Origin: Phaeobacter cretensis
GTDB lineage: Bacteria > Pseudomonadota > Alphaproteobacteria > Rhodobacterales > Rhodobacteraceae
Assembly: GCF_047372505.1 (NCBI RefSeq)
Contig: NZ_JBKBEU010000001.1
Location: 1,984,001-2,048,000 of the forward strand
Length of the DNA stretch: 64,000 bases
Direction of reading: 5' to 3'
Part shown: positions 1-8,777 of the stretch, piece after piece
How the letters are laid out: every line of letters starts with the position of its first letter
Numbering within the stretch: the first letter of the stretch is position 1
Made by a program: the position numbers and the translations under genes
Notes under the pieces: model-generated
Told to the model about the DNA's origin: nothing
Seen by the model: only the letters and a program-made list of their open reading frames with translations
Databases searched by the model: none

Positions 1-1051
1 GCTGGCCGGGCTGCAGCCGCACCTGATCTGGCGCGTTCCGGGTTTTGACAACAAACTCATCATTTCCGGCAACCCGCAGACGGGTACGGAAAATATCGCC
101 CATGTAGATGAACTCCAGAACCTCTGCCTTGAGCGTATGAGCGCCTTCCTGCATCCGATCCTTGTTGAATTCAACGCGCTCGGGGCGGATTGAAACACGC
201 GTCCGCTCACCCGGCTTGGAAACATTGATGGGCTTGCAATCAATCAACTCACCATCGTCCAGCTGAACCAGCGCAATGCCGTTGTTGATCTCTTTGATCG
301 TACCTTCGAGCGTATTATTCTCGCCGATAAACTGGGCCACGAAGCTGTTTGACGGCTCTTCATACAGCTCATCTGGCGGCGCCAGCTGCTGGATCCGACC
401 ATCATTAAACACCGCTACGCGGTCAGACATGGTCAGCGCCTCGGTTTGGTCGTGCGTCACGTAGACCGTAGTGATGCCAAGCTGATGTGCCAAATGTGTG
501 ATCTCAAACTGCATCTTCTCGCGCAACTGCTTGTCCAGCGCTCCGAGCGGTTCGTCCATCAAGACCAGCTCAGGTTCGAATACCAGTGCCCGCGCCAGAG
601 CAACCCGTTGCTGCTGACCTCCGGACAATTGCGCCGGACGACGGCCACCAAAGGCGCCCATTTCCACCATATCCAACGCGCGCATCACTTTCTGCTCACG
701 CTCGGATTTGCCCATATTACGGACTTCCAGAGGAAAGCTGAGATTCTCGGCGATGGTCATATGTGGAAACAACGCGTAGTTCTGGAACACCATCCCGATG
801 CCGCGCTTATGGGGTGGAATGTTGTTGATCGAGACGCCACCTAGCCGGATATCACCATGGGTTGCTGTCTCAAATCCAGCCAACATCATCAGGCAGGTCG
901 TTTTGCCTGAACCTGACGGACCCAACATGGTCAAAAATTCGCCTTTCGGCATGGTGAGGTTCAGATCTTTGACAACGAGATTCTCGCCGTCATAACTCTT
1001 CTGCACACGTTCGAATTCAACGAACGCGCTCGTGTTTGACGCATCAGCCAA
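1..1051 (-). CDS. Polyamine-type ABC transporter ATPase (PotA-like), C-terminus cut by window edge
   Basis: ATP-hydrolysing subunit of an ABC importer acting on the inner face of the membrane. About 350 residues are visible and the C-terminus runs off the left edge. Seen: Walker A GPSGSGKT near residue 40, Q-loop in VFQNYALFPHM, signature LSGGQQQRVALARAL, Walker B LVLMDEPLGALD, switch His in THDQ, then a TOBE-like tail with IRPERVEF. I start it at TTG 1051 because AGGGAG lies about 8 bases upstream and no ATG fits this frame. It resembles the spermidine/putrescine PotA family and lies near an aminotransferase and a second polyamine transporter. The substrate is inferred. Permeases and a binding protein probably follow beyond the left edge. 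Confidence 0.85.
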   Translation of the reverse strand, partial: MADASNTSAFVEFERVQKSYDGENLVVKDLNLTMPKGEFLTMLGPSGSGKTTCLMMLAGFETATHGDIRLGGVSINNIPPHKRGIGMVFQNYALFPHMTIAENLSFPLEVRNMGKSEREQKVMRALDMVEMGAFGGRRPAQLSGGQQQRVALARALVFEPELVLMDEPLGALDKQLREKMQFEITHLAHQLGITTVYVTHDQTEALTMSDRVAVFNDGRIQQLAPPDELYEEPSNSFVAQFIGENNTLEGTIKEINNGIALVQLDDGELIDCKPINVSKPGERTRVSIRPERVEFNKDRMQEGAHTLKAEVLEFIYMGDIFRTRLRVAGNDEFVVKTRNAPDQVRLQPGQ

Positions 1052-1402
1052 TTGAGGCTCCCTGGTTTGGTTCGGCAGATTGGCTCTGCACTTCTGTAGC
1101 GATGTAAGCACACCCGAGTGTTGGTGCGCAACCGGATCGTCCGGATCATCTCTTGAATTCACCTTAGGGCCGAACGCTCCTGCTACGGTACACATTACGA
1201 CGAACGACTGCTGAAAAGCGACATTTTTTGCCACGCATTTCACATGGAAACTCTATTTTTACACGCCGTGATTGAATGCCACCAAACGTTACCGGAAACA
1301 CTTCCAAACTCGAATTTGAAAAACTGGTTCGGATTCGCAGATGCAAAAACGGCGTCGGTTCTGGCTTAGAACCGACGCCACAAAAATGGGCTGTGTTGAA
1401 TT
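1052..1402. other. Intergenic region between aminotransferase and PotA-like gene
   Basis: About 350 bases with no convincing gene. It holds the intrinsic terminator of the aminotransferase gene near its right end. The rest should contain the promoter of the minus-strand ATPase gene, but I cannot pick a -35/-10 pair with confidence. Short open frames here on both strands lack ribosome binding sites and protein-like composition. Confidence 0.5.
1344..1379 (-). terminator. Intrinsic terminator of the aminotransferase gene
   Basis: A perfect 12-bp stem (1351-1362 with 1368-1379) closes a 5-base loop. Read on the minus strand, it is followed by a short T run (GTTTTTG). It lies 24 bases past the aminotransferase stop and separates that gene from the downstream ATPase gene. 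Confidence 0.8.
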
Positions 1403-2797
1403 TTACGCGCTGTGCAACAGATCCTGATTTTTCAGTTCGGCATAACATTCGTCTAGCGACTGCCGGGCCCTCGCGATCAGCGTGTCGATTTCTTCAACTG
1501 TGATGACCAATGGCGGTGAAATTATCATCCGGTCGCCAACGTGGCGCATCACCAGGTTATTGGCGAAGCATCGTTCACGGCAAATATAGCCAACTGTCCC
1601 ACCCTCTGCAGCGAAGGCGGCGCGGGTAGCTTTATTGGGGCTCAGTGCTATGGACCCCATCATGCCCACAATCTTGGCCTCACCGACCAACGGATGATCA
1701 GCCAGCGCTTCCCATTGTTCCTTAAGATACGGCGCAATGACCTCACGCACGTTATCGATGATGTGTTCCTCTTCCAGAATGCGCAGGTTTTCCAGTGCTA
1801 CGGCGGCCGCCACCGGGTGACCGGAATAGGTGTAGCCATGGTTGAATTCACCCGACCCGATTACCGAAGCGATCTCGTCGCTGACAATAGACCCACCAAT
1901 TGGCGCATAGCCCGACGACAGACCCTTAGCGATTGTCATGATGTCGGGACGAATCCCCATGGTCTCGCTTCCAAACCAATTTCCAGTGCGTCCGAAGCCA
2001 CAGATCACCTCATCTGCGATCAACAGAATCTCGTATTTGTCGCAGATTCGCTGGATTTCCGGCCAGTAAGTAGCAGGAGGCACAATCACACCGCCTGCAC
2101 CCTGAACAGGTTCGGCAATAAAGGCTGCTACACGGTCTTCGCCCAGCTCCAGAATCGCCTGTTCCAGCTCCTGAGCACGGGCATGACCAAAATCTTCGGC
2201 AGCCATATCACCACCCTCAGCCCACCAATTGGGCTGATTGATGTGGTGAATATCCGGGATCGGCAGGCCACCCTGTTCGTGCATTGCCGTCATGCCACCC
2301 AGGCTACCGCTGCCTACCGACGAACCGTGATAACCGTTCTTCCTGCTAATGATCACCGACTTTGTCGGCTTTCCCTTCATCGCCCAATAGTGGCGAACCA
2401 TGCGAATGTTGGTGTCATTCGCTTCAGATCCCGACCCGGCAAAGAACACATGGTTCAGTCCTTCGGGCGCCAGTTCGGCAATTTTTGCGGCAAGCGCTAT
2501 CGCTGGCGCATGAGTGGTCTGGAAGAAGGTGTTATAATAGGGCAGCTCACGCATCTGGCGGGCGGCTACGTCTGCCAACTCATCACGGCCATAGCCAATG
2601 TTGACACACCACAGGCCAGCCATCGCATCCAGAATGTTGTTGCCCTCACTATCTGTCAGCGTAACGCCGCTGGCACGGGTGATAATCCGAGCGCCTTTTT
2701 CGGCCAGTTCACCATTCGCGGTGAACGGGTGCATATGATGAGCCGCATCCAGCGCCTGTAGTTCGGCTGTGGGAAGATGATTTGTGATCGCAGTCAT
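1403..2797 (-). CDS. spuC: Class III PLP aminotransferase, putrescine/polyamine type
   Basis: Fold-type I, PLP-dependent omega-amino acid:pyruvate transaminase family, 464 residues. Seen: PLP phosphate-binding GSGSEAND near residue 121, Asp of ADEVICGFGR at about 262, and the Schiff-base Lys in IAKGLSSG at about 291. The start at ATG 2797 has AGGAG 9 bases upstream; a longer reading adds 15 residues without a ribosome site. Family members transaminate putrescine, cadaverine, taurine or beta-alanine. Placement between two polyamine-type transporters and behind a GntR regulator favours putrescine or other polyamines, so the symbol is a best guess. The gene follows the regulator by 65 bases on the same strand. 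Confidence 0.8.
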   Translation of the reverse strand: MTAITNHLPTAELQALDAAHHMHPFTANGELAEKGARIITRASGVTLTDSEGNNILDAMAGLWCVNIGYGRDELADVAARQMRELPYYNTFFQTTHAPAIALAAKIAELAPEGLNHVFFAGSGSEANDTNIRMVRHYWAMKGKPTKSVIISRKNGYHGSSVGSGSLGGMTAMHEQGGLPIPDIHHINQPNWWAEGGDMAAEDFGHARAQELEQAILELGEDRVAAFIAEPVQGAGGVIVPPATYWPEIQRICDKYEILLIADEVICGFGRTGNWFGSETMGIRPDIMTIAKGLSSGYAPIGGSIVSDEIASVIGSGEFNHGYTYSGHPVAAAVALENLRILEEEHIIDNVREVIAPYLKEQWEALADHPLVGEAKIVGMMGSIALSPNKATRAAFAAEGGTVGYICRERCFANNLVMRHVGDRMIISPPLVITVEEIDTLIARARQSLDECYAELKNQDLLHSA

Positions 2798-2833
2798 TGG
2801 ACAGACTCCTGAAAGAAGAGATTGCGCCCAGAA

Positions 2834-2847
2834 TATGATCAAATTCC
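2834..2847. promoter_or_regulatory. Candidate GntR operator before aminotransferase gene
   Basis: TATGATCAAATTCC, containing TGATCAAAT, lies in the 65-base gap upstream of the aminotransferase. The same nine-base core recurs at 3637-3645, upstream of the divergent transporter operon. Shared placement before two functionally related units suggests a regulator site. Binding is inferred. Confidence 0.4.
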
Positions 2848-2862
2848 ACTATGTCAATCGAA

Positions 2863-3549
2863 TCAGCTAGACTGATTCACGCCCTGACTCACCTGCTCCA
2901 TACCCTGTGTTACATCCCGTTCCATCGCCAAAGCCGCAAGATCTGCATCCTTTCGATGCAGTGCTTCCAGTATATCTTTGTGACGATCAGGAAAGCTCTG
3001 CGTGCCGAACCGTCCACAGACCACACGCAACGACGGGCCGAACCGCAGCCAGAGCCGATCCGCGAGGTCAGTAAGGATAGGTGCATCGGCATGGGCATAG
3101 AGTCGCGTATGAAACTGATAGTTTTGCACCAAGTACCCGGCGACATCTCCAGCAGAGATGGCCTGATCCAGAGCTGTATCAATCGCCTCTAGCGCGGCGA
3201 TATCTGCTGGCGTTACCCGTTCGGTCGCGAGCCGTGCAAGCTGACATTCTATTGTTTTTCTTGCGTAAATTAGCTCACTTAGGTCGCTACTCCGCAGCAT
3301 TGGAACAGACACCCGTCGGTTCCCCTGAAAGACCAAAGCACCGTCTGAGATCAAGCGGCGGATCGCTTCGCGGACAGGCGTCATACCGGCCCCCAATGAC
3401 TCAACCAATCCCTGAATGGTGACTGCTTGTCCGGGCGCTAAATCGCCAAACAGAATCTGCCCCCGGAGGGTCTGATAGACGGTTTCATGGGCCGGCAGTT
3501 TAGCTGCGGTTTCACTACTGGATGACGCGTCTGGATTGCTCAGGTTCAC
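2863..3549 (-). CDS. GntR/FadR-family transcriptional regulator
   Basis: DNA-binding repressor/activator of the FCD subgroup, 228 residues. The N-terminal winged helix-turn-helix is visible (VYQTLRGQILFGDL, then GMTPVREAIRRL with a typical recognition helix), followed by an all-helical FCD ligand domain with FHTRLYAHAD. I chose GTG 3549 because AGGAGG lies 10 bases upstream; an upstream TTG would add 13 residues but has no ribosome site. It sits divergently from the polyamine transporter operon and directly before the aminotransferase gene. It probably senses a polyamine or related metabolite and controls both. That control is inferred from position and from the shared TGATCAAAT motif. Confidence 0.85.
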   Translation of the reverse strand: MNLSNPDASSSSETAAKLPAHETVYQTLRGQILFGDLAPGQAVTIQGLVESLGAGMTPVREAIRRLISDGALVFQGNRRVSVPMLRSSDLSELIYARKTIECQLARLATERVTPADIAALEAIDTALDQAISAGDVAGYLVQNYQFHTRLYAHADAPILTDLADRLWLRFGPSLRVVCGRFGTQSFPDRHKDILEALHRKDADLAALAMERDVTQGMEQVSQGVNQSS

Positions 3550-3635
3550 CTTCGGAATTCCTCCTAAATTTTGTGCAGCTTGCACCAAGTTTTCCCAAGT
3601 GAAAACATAAACAGTATTGCCGAATGAGAGAAAAC

Positions 3636-3647
3636 TTGATCAAATCC
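3636..3647. promoter_or_regulatory. Candidate GntR operator before polyamine transporter operon
   Basis: TTGATCAAATCC contains the 8-base palindrome TTGATCAA and shares TGATCAAAT with the site at 2834-2847. It lies between the divergent regulator and the binding-protein gene, about 45 bases before the latter's start codon, where a repressor would block transcription. Confidence 0.45.
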
Positions 3648-3690
3648 TCATCAGCCGGGCACGGAAACCGGCACGCACAGGGAGATACTC

Positions 3691-4776
3691 ATGACACTTA
3701 AGACGATGACACTGACCGCCATCGTGGCGCTGAGCAGTGCGGCCGCCGTCGCCGAAGAAGTTCGCGTCTACAATTGGTCCGATTATATCGACGAAGAGCT
3801 GTTGTCCAAATTCGAAGCCGAAACAGGCATTAATCTGATCTACGATGTGTTCGACAGCAACGAACTGCTGGAAACCAAGATGCTAGCGGGTGGTTCTGGC
3901 TACGACGTCGTGGTCCCCACCGGGTCATTCCTGGCACGTCAGATTCAGGCCGGCGCGTTCCAGAAGTTGGACACGGGCAAGCTGTCGAACGCCGATAACA
4001 TGTGGGATACGATCAAAGACCGCACCGCACTCTATGATCCTGACAATCTCTATTCGGTGAACTACATGTGGGGCACCACCGGCATTGGCGCCAACACCGC
4101 TAAGGTCGCAGAGGCTTTGGGTGCAGATGCTCCAATCGACTCGCTCGAACTGGTGCTAAACCCGGAGAACATGGAAAAATTGTCCACATGCGGCGTCTAT
4201 TTCCTGGATGCCCCCGACGAGATGATTCCTGCGGCACTGAAATACATTGGCGAAGATCCAAACAGTATGGACCCGGATGTAGTCGCGAAGGCTGAGCCGG
4301 TATTAACGGCGATCCGACCTTATGTGAAAAAATTCCATAGCTCAGAGTACATCAACGCTCTGGCGAATGGTGACATCTGTGTGGCCTTTGGCTGGTCCGG
4401 CGATATTCTTCAGGCACGTGACCGTGCTGATGAAGCTGAAAACGGTGTGGAAATCGTGTTCAACGCCCCCAAAGAAGGCGCGCTGATGTGGTTCGATCAA
4501 ATGGCGATTCCGGTGGACGCCCCTAACCCTGAAGGCGCCCATAAGTTCCTGAACTTCATCATGGAAGCCCAGAATATGGCGGCGGCATCGAACTACGTCT
4601 ATTACGCCAATGGCAACAAGGCGAGCCAGGAGTTCCTTGAAGAAGATGTGATCGGTGATCCCGCGATCTACCCAAGCGAAGACACGCTGAAAAACCTCTA
4701 CATCAAAGAGGCCTATCCGCCGAAAGTACAACGTAAGGCCACTCGCATGTGGACCAAGATCAAGTCCGGAACCTGA
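3691..4776 (+). CDS. potF: Periplasmic polyamine-binding protein (PotF/PotD family)
   Basis: Solute-binding protein, 361 residues, that delivers polyamines to the membrane permease in the periplasm. A Sec signal peptide occupies residues 1-21, with a cleavage site after AAAVA. The mature part begins EEVRVYNWSDYIDEELL, typical of PotD/PotF (spermidine/putrescine) proteins, and contains GGSGYDVVVPTG and WGTTGIG blocks characteristic of the family. The start ATG has AGGGAG upstream. It is the first gene of a four-gene operon with ATPase and two permeases. Putrescine versus spermidine preference cannot be told from sequence alone. Confidence 0.9.
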   Translation: MTLKTMTLTAIVALSSAAAVAEEVRVYNWSDYIDEELLSKFEAETGINLIYDVFDSNELLETKMLAGGSGYDVVVPTGSFLARQIQAGAFQKLDTGKLSNADNMWDTIKDRTALYDPDNLYSVNYMWGTTGIGANTAKVAEALGADAPIDSLELVLNPENMEKLSTCGVYFLDAPDEMIPAALKYIGEDPNSMDPDVVAKAEPVLTAIRPYVKKFHSSEYINALANGDICVAFGWSGDILQARDRADEAENGVEIVFNAPKEGALMWFDQMAIPVDAPNPEGAHKFLNFIMEAQNMAAASNYVYYANGNKASQEFLEEDVIGDPAIYPSEDTLKNLYIKEAYPPKVQRKATRMWTKIKSGT

Positions 4777-4789
4777 TCAAAACTGATAG

Positions 4790-4815
4790 ACGCGGGGTAG
4801 ATATCTGCCCCGCGT
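4790..4815 (+). terminator. Hairpin between binding-protein and ATPase genes
   Basis: An 8-bp GC-rich stem (4790-4797 with 4808-4815) encloses a partly self-complementary AGATATCT loop, followed by TTTCACTTTT. The T tract is broken, so it is more likely a partial terminator or 3'-end stabiliser. Such elements would make the binding protein mRNA more abundant than the transporter mRNA. Confidence 0.6.
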
Positions 4816-4885
4816 TTCACTTTTCAGGAACTCAGGCGCTTGTTCCGCGCCCGTTCCACCACTTGCGTGATATTTGGGGACCAGC

Positions 4886-6013
4886 GTGACCATTCCTGTA
4901 TTTGAACCCTGGAACGATCCTGAGGCAAAGCCCCTGATCCAGTTCCAAAATGTCACCAAACGCTTTGGTGAATTTACCGCAATCGACCATCTTACTCTCG
5001 GAATATACGAGAAAGAATTCTTTGCGCTGCTTGGCCCGTCGGGTTGTGGCAAAACCACGATGATGCGCATGTTGGCAGGGTTTGAGACCCCGACCGAGGG
5101 CAAAATTTTCCTGTCCGGTCAGGATATCGCACCGGTGGCACCGAACAAACGGTTGGTGAACATGATGTTCCAATCTTATGCCTTGTTCCCGCATCTGAGC
5201 GTCTGGGACAATATCGCGTTTGGACTGAAGCGTGAAAACCGGCCCAAGCACGACATTGCAGAGCGTGTGCAGGAAATGTTGCGGCTGACTCGACTGGAAA
5301 AATTTGCGCGTCGCAAGCCACATCAAATCTCTGGCGGGCAACGTCAACGGGTCGCATTGGCCCGATCGCTGGCCAAAGCACCTAAATTGCTGTTGCTGGA
5401 TGAACCTCTAGGCGCACTCGACAAAAAACTGCGCCAAGACACCCAGTTTGAGCTGATGGACATTCAAGAAAAAACCGGCACCACATTTGTTATCGTCACC
5501 CACGATCAGGAAGAGGCAATGACGGTCGCCTCCCGCGTGGCGGTGATGGACAATGGCAAGATTGTTCAAGTTGCGACACCGGACCGCATCTATGAAACGC
5601 CTAACTCTTTGTATGTGGCTGATTTCATCGGCGATGTGAATATCATCGATGGCACCGCAACACCGACAGGTCCTGGCCAATACGCGCTCAACTGGAAAGA
5701 TGGCGCTGAACCGCTAACGGTGAAAAGTCAGATCTCATTTTCTGAGGCACAGACCTGCCATTTGGCTATCCGTCCGGAGAAAGTCACCATCAGCACGGAT
5801 CGCCCTGCAGACGCCGACAATACAATACAGGGCCGTATTCTGGATATCGCTTACCTCGGGAACATCTCTACCTATCACGTAGAGCTACCCTCAGGCGCGG
5901 TGATCAAGGCACAGGCCGCAAACACACGCCGCATTGCACGTCGTGCCTTTACTTGGGAAGACCCGGTCTGGCTGTCATGGACAGCCACCGCCGGTGTTCT
6001 CTTGGCCGACTGA
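4886..6013 (+). CDS. potA: Polyamine ABC transporter ATPase
   Basis: Cytoplasmic ATPase of the polyamine importer, 375 residues. Seen: Walker A GPSGCGKTT near residue 51, Q-loop in MFQSYALFPHL, signature ISGGQRQRVALARSL, Walker B LLLLDEPLGALDKKL, switch THDQEEAM, then a C-terminal TOBE-type regulatory domain (IRPEKV). I start at GTG 4886, preceded by GGGGA. A TTG four codons earlier lacks a ribosome site. The stop overlaps the start of the first permease, so translation is coupled. Confidence 0.9.
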   Translation: MTIPVFEPWNDPEAKPLIQFQNVTKRFGEFTAIDHLTLGIYEKEFFALLGPSGCGKTTMMRMLAGFETPTEGKIFLSGQDIAPVAPNKRLVNMMFQSYALFPHLSVWDNIAFGLKRENRPKHDIAERVQEMLRLTRLEKFARRKPHQISGGQRQRVALARSLAKAPKLLLLDEPLGALDKKLRQDTQFELMDIQEKTGTTFVIVTHDQEEAMTVASRVAVMDNGKIVQVATPDRIYETPNSLYVADFIGDVNIIDGTATPTGPGQYALNWKDGAEPLTVKSQISFSEAQTCHLAIRPEKVTISTDRPADADNTIQGRILDIAYLGNISTYHVELPSGAVIKAQAANTRRIARRAFTWEDPVWLSWTATAGVLLAD

Positions 6014-6894
6014 TGCGCCGCTTCATCCTGTTCGCTATCCCTTACGCCTGGCTTCTGGCGCTGTTTCTTGTTCCTTTTGCCATTGTTTTCAAAATCTCTC
6101 TCTCGGATGCAGCTATCGCGCGGCCGCCCTACATGCCCCAATTTGACTGGGTCACCGGGATCGGCGCATTTCTCTCAGATCTTGATTTCGAGAATTTCAC
6201 TTGGCTGGCGGAAGATGACCTCTACTGGAAGGCCTATCTGAGTTCGCTTCGCATTGCGGTGGTTTCAACCGTACTGACGCTCCTGGTTGGCTATCCCATG
6301 GCCTATGGTATGGCCCGTGCCCCGGCTGAGTGGCGCCCGACACTGATGATGCTTGTGATTTTACCGTTTTGGACCAGTTTTCTAATCCGCGTTTACGCTT
6401 GGATGGGTATCTTGTCGAATGAAGGATTACTAAACCAACTCCTGATTTGGACCGGGCTGATCAATACACCGCTCACAATTCTAAACACCAATACTGCAGT
6501 TTATATCGGTATCGTTTACACCTATCTGCCGTTCATGATCCTGCCGATTTACTCCGCGCTGGAACGGCTGGACGGTTCGCTCATTGAAGCAGCCGAGGAT
6601 TTAGGCTGCTCCCGAATGCAAGCCTTCTGGCTGGTCACCATTCCGCTGTCACGCGCCGGGATTATTGCGGGTTGTTTCCTCGTTTTCATTCCTACGCTGG
6701 GCGAATTTGTGATCCCGTCTTTGCTGGGCGGTTCTGACACTCTGATGATAGGTAAGGTCCTGTGGGAAGAGTTTTTCTCCAACCGTGATTGGCCCGTCGC
6801 CTCTGCTGTCGCAGTTGTACTGCTGTTGATTTTGATCGTGCCAATTGTGCTATTTCAGCGCAATCAGCAGAAACAACAGGAGGCAGAACAATGA
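6013..6894 (+). CDS. potB: Polyamine ABC transporter permease 1 (PotB/PotH)
   Basis: Inner-membrane permease, 293 residues, one half of the transmembrane channel. About six hydrophobic helices are visible, beginning LFAIPYAWLLALFLVPFAIV. The EAA cytoplasmic loop that docks on the ATPase reads EAAEDLGCSRMQAFWLVTIP. The start ATG shares its A with the ATPase stop (TGATG at 6011-6015), and the stop overlaps the next start (ATGA). This tight packing supports one co-translated transporter. Confidence 0.9.
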   Translation: MRRFILFAIPYAWLLALFLVPFAIVFKISLSDAAIARPPYMPQFDWVTGIGAFLSDLDFENFTWLAEDDLYWKAYLSSLRIAVVSTVLTLLVGYPMAYGMARAPAEWRPTLMMLVILPFWTSFLIRVYAWMGILSNEGLLNQLLIWTGLINTPLTILNTNTAVYIGIVYTYLPFMILPIYSALERLDGSLIEAAEDLGCSRMQAFWLVTIPLSRAGIIAGCFLVFIPTLGEFVIPSLLGGSDTLMIGKVLWEEFFSNRDWPVASAVAVVLLLILIVPIVLFQRNQQKQQEAEQ

Positions 6895-7706
6895 CTCGCC
6901 TGAGCTGGTTCAATACCGTTTCTCTGACGTTGGGGTTTGCCTTTCTCTATATCCCGATGGTGATCCTGATCATCTACAGCTTCAACGAAAGCAAGCTGGT
7001 CACGGTCTGGGCAGGCTTCTCCGTCAAATGGTATGGAGAATTGTTGCAGAACGAGGCGTTTTTGAATGCCGCCTGGGTCACTGTGAAAGTGGCTGTGATG
7101 TCCTCAACCATCGCGACGGTTCTGGGAACCATAGCAGCGTATGTTCTGGTGCGCGGTGGGCGGTTCCTTGGACGCACGCTTTTTTCCGGAATGATCTACG
7201 CACCACTGGTGATGCCAGAAGTGATCACCGGCCTTTCACTGCTGCTCTTGTTCATCGGTATCGGCCTCGATCGCGGTGTCCTTACCATCGTACTGGCGCA
7301 CACAACCTTCTCAATGTGCTATGTTTCGGTTGTCGTCTCATCACGACTAGTGACATTTGATCGATCACTGGAAGAAGCTGCACTCGATCTCGGATGTTCG
7401 GCAGCCGAAGCGTTCCGCTTGGTAACTCTGCCAATCATTGCCCCTGCGGTGATTTCAGGCTGGCTGCTGGCCTTCACCTTGTCGCTGGACGATCTGGTGA
7501 TCGCGTCTTTCACCTCCGGACCCGCAGCGACAACGCTCCCGATCAAGATCTTCTCAGCTGTACGATTAGGGGTCAGTCCAGAGATCAACGCGCTCTCAAC
7601 CATAATGATCGCTATCGTGACTGTCGGCGTCGTGACAGCATCTCTGGTCACCAAACGACAACTGGTACGGCAGCGTCGTGACGAACAAAACGCCGAGCGC
7701 AACTGA
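6891..7706 (+). CDS. potC: Polyamine ABC transporter permease 2 (PotC/PotI)
   Basis: Second inner-membrane permease, 271 residues, partner of the preceding one. It starts MTRLSWF with hydrophobic helix LGFAFLYIPMVILIIYSF, the usual PotC/PotI opening, followed by FNESKL. The EAA loop reads EAALDLGCSAAEAFRLVTLP. AGGAGG-like CAGGAGGC precedes the ATG, which overlaps the upstream stop by 4 bases. It is the last gene of the operon. The next gene is convergent 8 bases later, and no strong terminator is visible in that gap. Confidence 0.9.
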   Translation: MTRLSWFNTVSLTLGFAFLYIPMVILIIYSFNESKLVTVWAGFSVKWYGELLQNEAFLNAAWVTVKVAVMSSTIATVLGTIAAYVLVRGGRFLGRTLFSGMIYAPLVMPEVITGLSLLLLFIGIGLDRGVLTIVLAHTTFSMCYVSVVVSSRLVTFDRSLEEAALDLGCSAAEAFRLVTLPIIAPAVISGWLLAFTLSLDDLVIASFTSGPAATTLPIKIFSAVRLGVSPEINALSTIMIAIVTVGVVTASLVTKRQLVRQRRDEQNAERN

Positions 7707-7714
7707 AAGACAGA

Positions 7715-8776
7715 TCAGCCTGCGTCCCAGTCTGGGGCGCGGGCGAGGCACAAGGCCTCCAACTGCTCAGGCCCCTCATAACGCAGAGCCTGGCTGTGCC
7801 ACAAATCAGGCCCGACGGCTAAATGGTCATAGTAGCTGTCGAATTGTTGCGGCGCGTTGAAATGCTGCCCACGCTGTTTTTCGACCTGCGATTTCGTCAT
7901 TATTTCCGGCAAGAACTTACTGTGCAACAGTGCGCCAGATGGCATACAGCCACCGGGACCATCATAGAGCACATTAAGTTGCCGCGGCAAAATCGCATGC
8001 GTTGAATTTGTATAGGCGTACCGGCGATTCCATTTGATAAGTGGCAGTTTGTTCAGAGTTGGTGCCCGCTGAGGTTCATTTTCAAAAAACACCCGCTCCC
8101 GGGTGCCGCCCTGGACCCATAGGTTACCCCTCGGAGCCTGGCGGGTCTTGCGATACGGGCCACAATCAAACCACGGCAGAGCGCGGCGGGGATCGTCGCC
8201 GGGTAAATAGGCCACCGTGTCCAAAGCCCCACCAGGGAATAAATCAATCATCAAGGCACCAAAACCAGCGAGATCCTGACGATCCAACCAATTGGTCAAA
8301 CCACGCAACCCGTGTTTCGTATCTCCGCCAAAAACCAACAGTTCGTCCGCATCGACGCTCAGGCACCACCTCTGATGCCCAAAGCGGATTTGCAACCAAG
8401 TTGCCCAGTCTAACCCAAACCGAGAACCGCGATAGCTGGCCTCCGTACGCCAAATCGAAACATCCCTTTGGGAGGATAGATATTCAGATCCGCCATCATC
8501 GCTGCCGTTATCGACCATAAGAAAATGATCAACGCCCAGGTCGCGGTAAAAATTCAGAAAAAAGGGAAGGCGCGTGGCCTCATTGCGCAGCACGGTTATC
8601 GCAATCAACGCATCGTCCTGCAAATCTACCGTGCGATCCGCCACCACATTGAGTTGATGGCGCGCCCGAAATGAGCGCCAAAGCAGTCGCCTCCGCTGCC
8701 ATCGAAGCCGATAGGCCGCTGTCAACGAAATCTCTGGCAGCGGCAGAGATATCGGAGCCAGATCTGACCCCAACAT
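7715..8776 (-). CDS. Glycosyltransferase family 2-like protein
   Basis: Predicted sugar transferase, 353 residues, in a polysaccharide gene group. Seen: ITVLRNEATRLPFFLNFYR, followed by DHFLMVDNGSDDGG and a metal-binding-like SVDADELLVF, matching the GT-A fold subgroup often found as Glyco_tranf_2_4. It has no membrane segment. The start at ATG 8776 lies one base after the galE stop on the same strand, implying coupling; a longer reading would overlap galE by 47 bases. Acceptor and donor sugars are unknown. The neighbours make UDP-glucose and UDP-galactose, which are plausible donors. Confidence 0.75.
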   Translation of the reverse strand: MLGSDLAPISLPLPEISLTAAYRLRWQRRRLLWRSFRARHQLNVVADRTVDLQDDALIAITVLRNEATRLPFFLNFYRDLGVDHFLMVDNGSDDGGSEYLSSQRDVSIWRTEASYRGSRFGLDWATWLQIRFGHQRWCLSVDADELLVFGGDTKHGLRGLTNWLDRQDLAGFGALMIDLFPGGALDTVAYLPGDDPRRALPWFDCGPYRKTRQAPRGNLWVQGGTRERVFFENEPQRAPTLNKLPLIKWNRRYAYTNSTHAILPRQLNVLYDGPGGCMPSGALLHSKFLPEIMTKSQVEKQRGQHFNAPQQFDSYYDHLAVGPDLWHSQALRYEGPEQLEALCLARAPDWDAG

Positions 8777-8777
8777 C

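Noticed and set aside
571..590. GGTTCGAATACC, similar to a tRNA T-loop
   Set aside because: It is inside the PotA-like coding sequence and no acceptor stem or anticodon arm surrounds it. No tRNA was found in the window.
1541..2761. A 406-codon open frame on the plus strand
   Set aside because: It lies antisense to the clear aminotransferase gene, shows no domain or ribosome site, and its composition is that of a codon-bias shadow.
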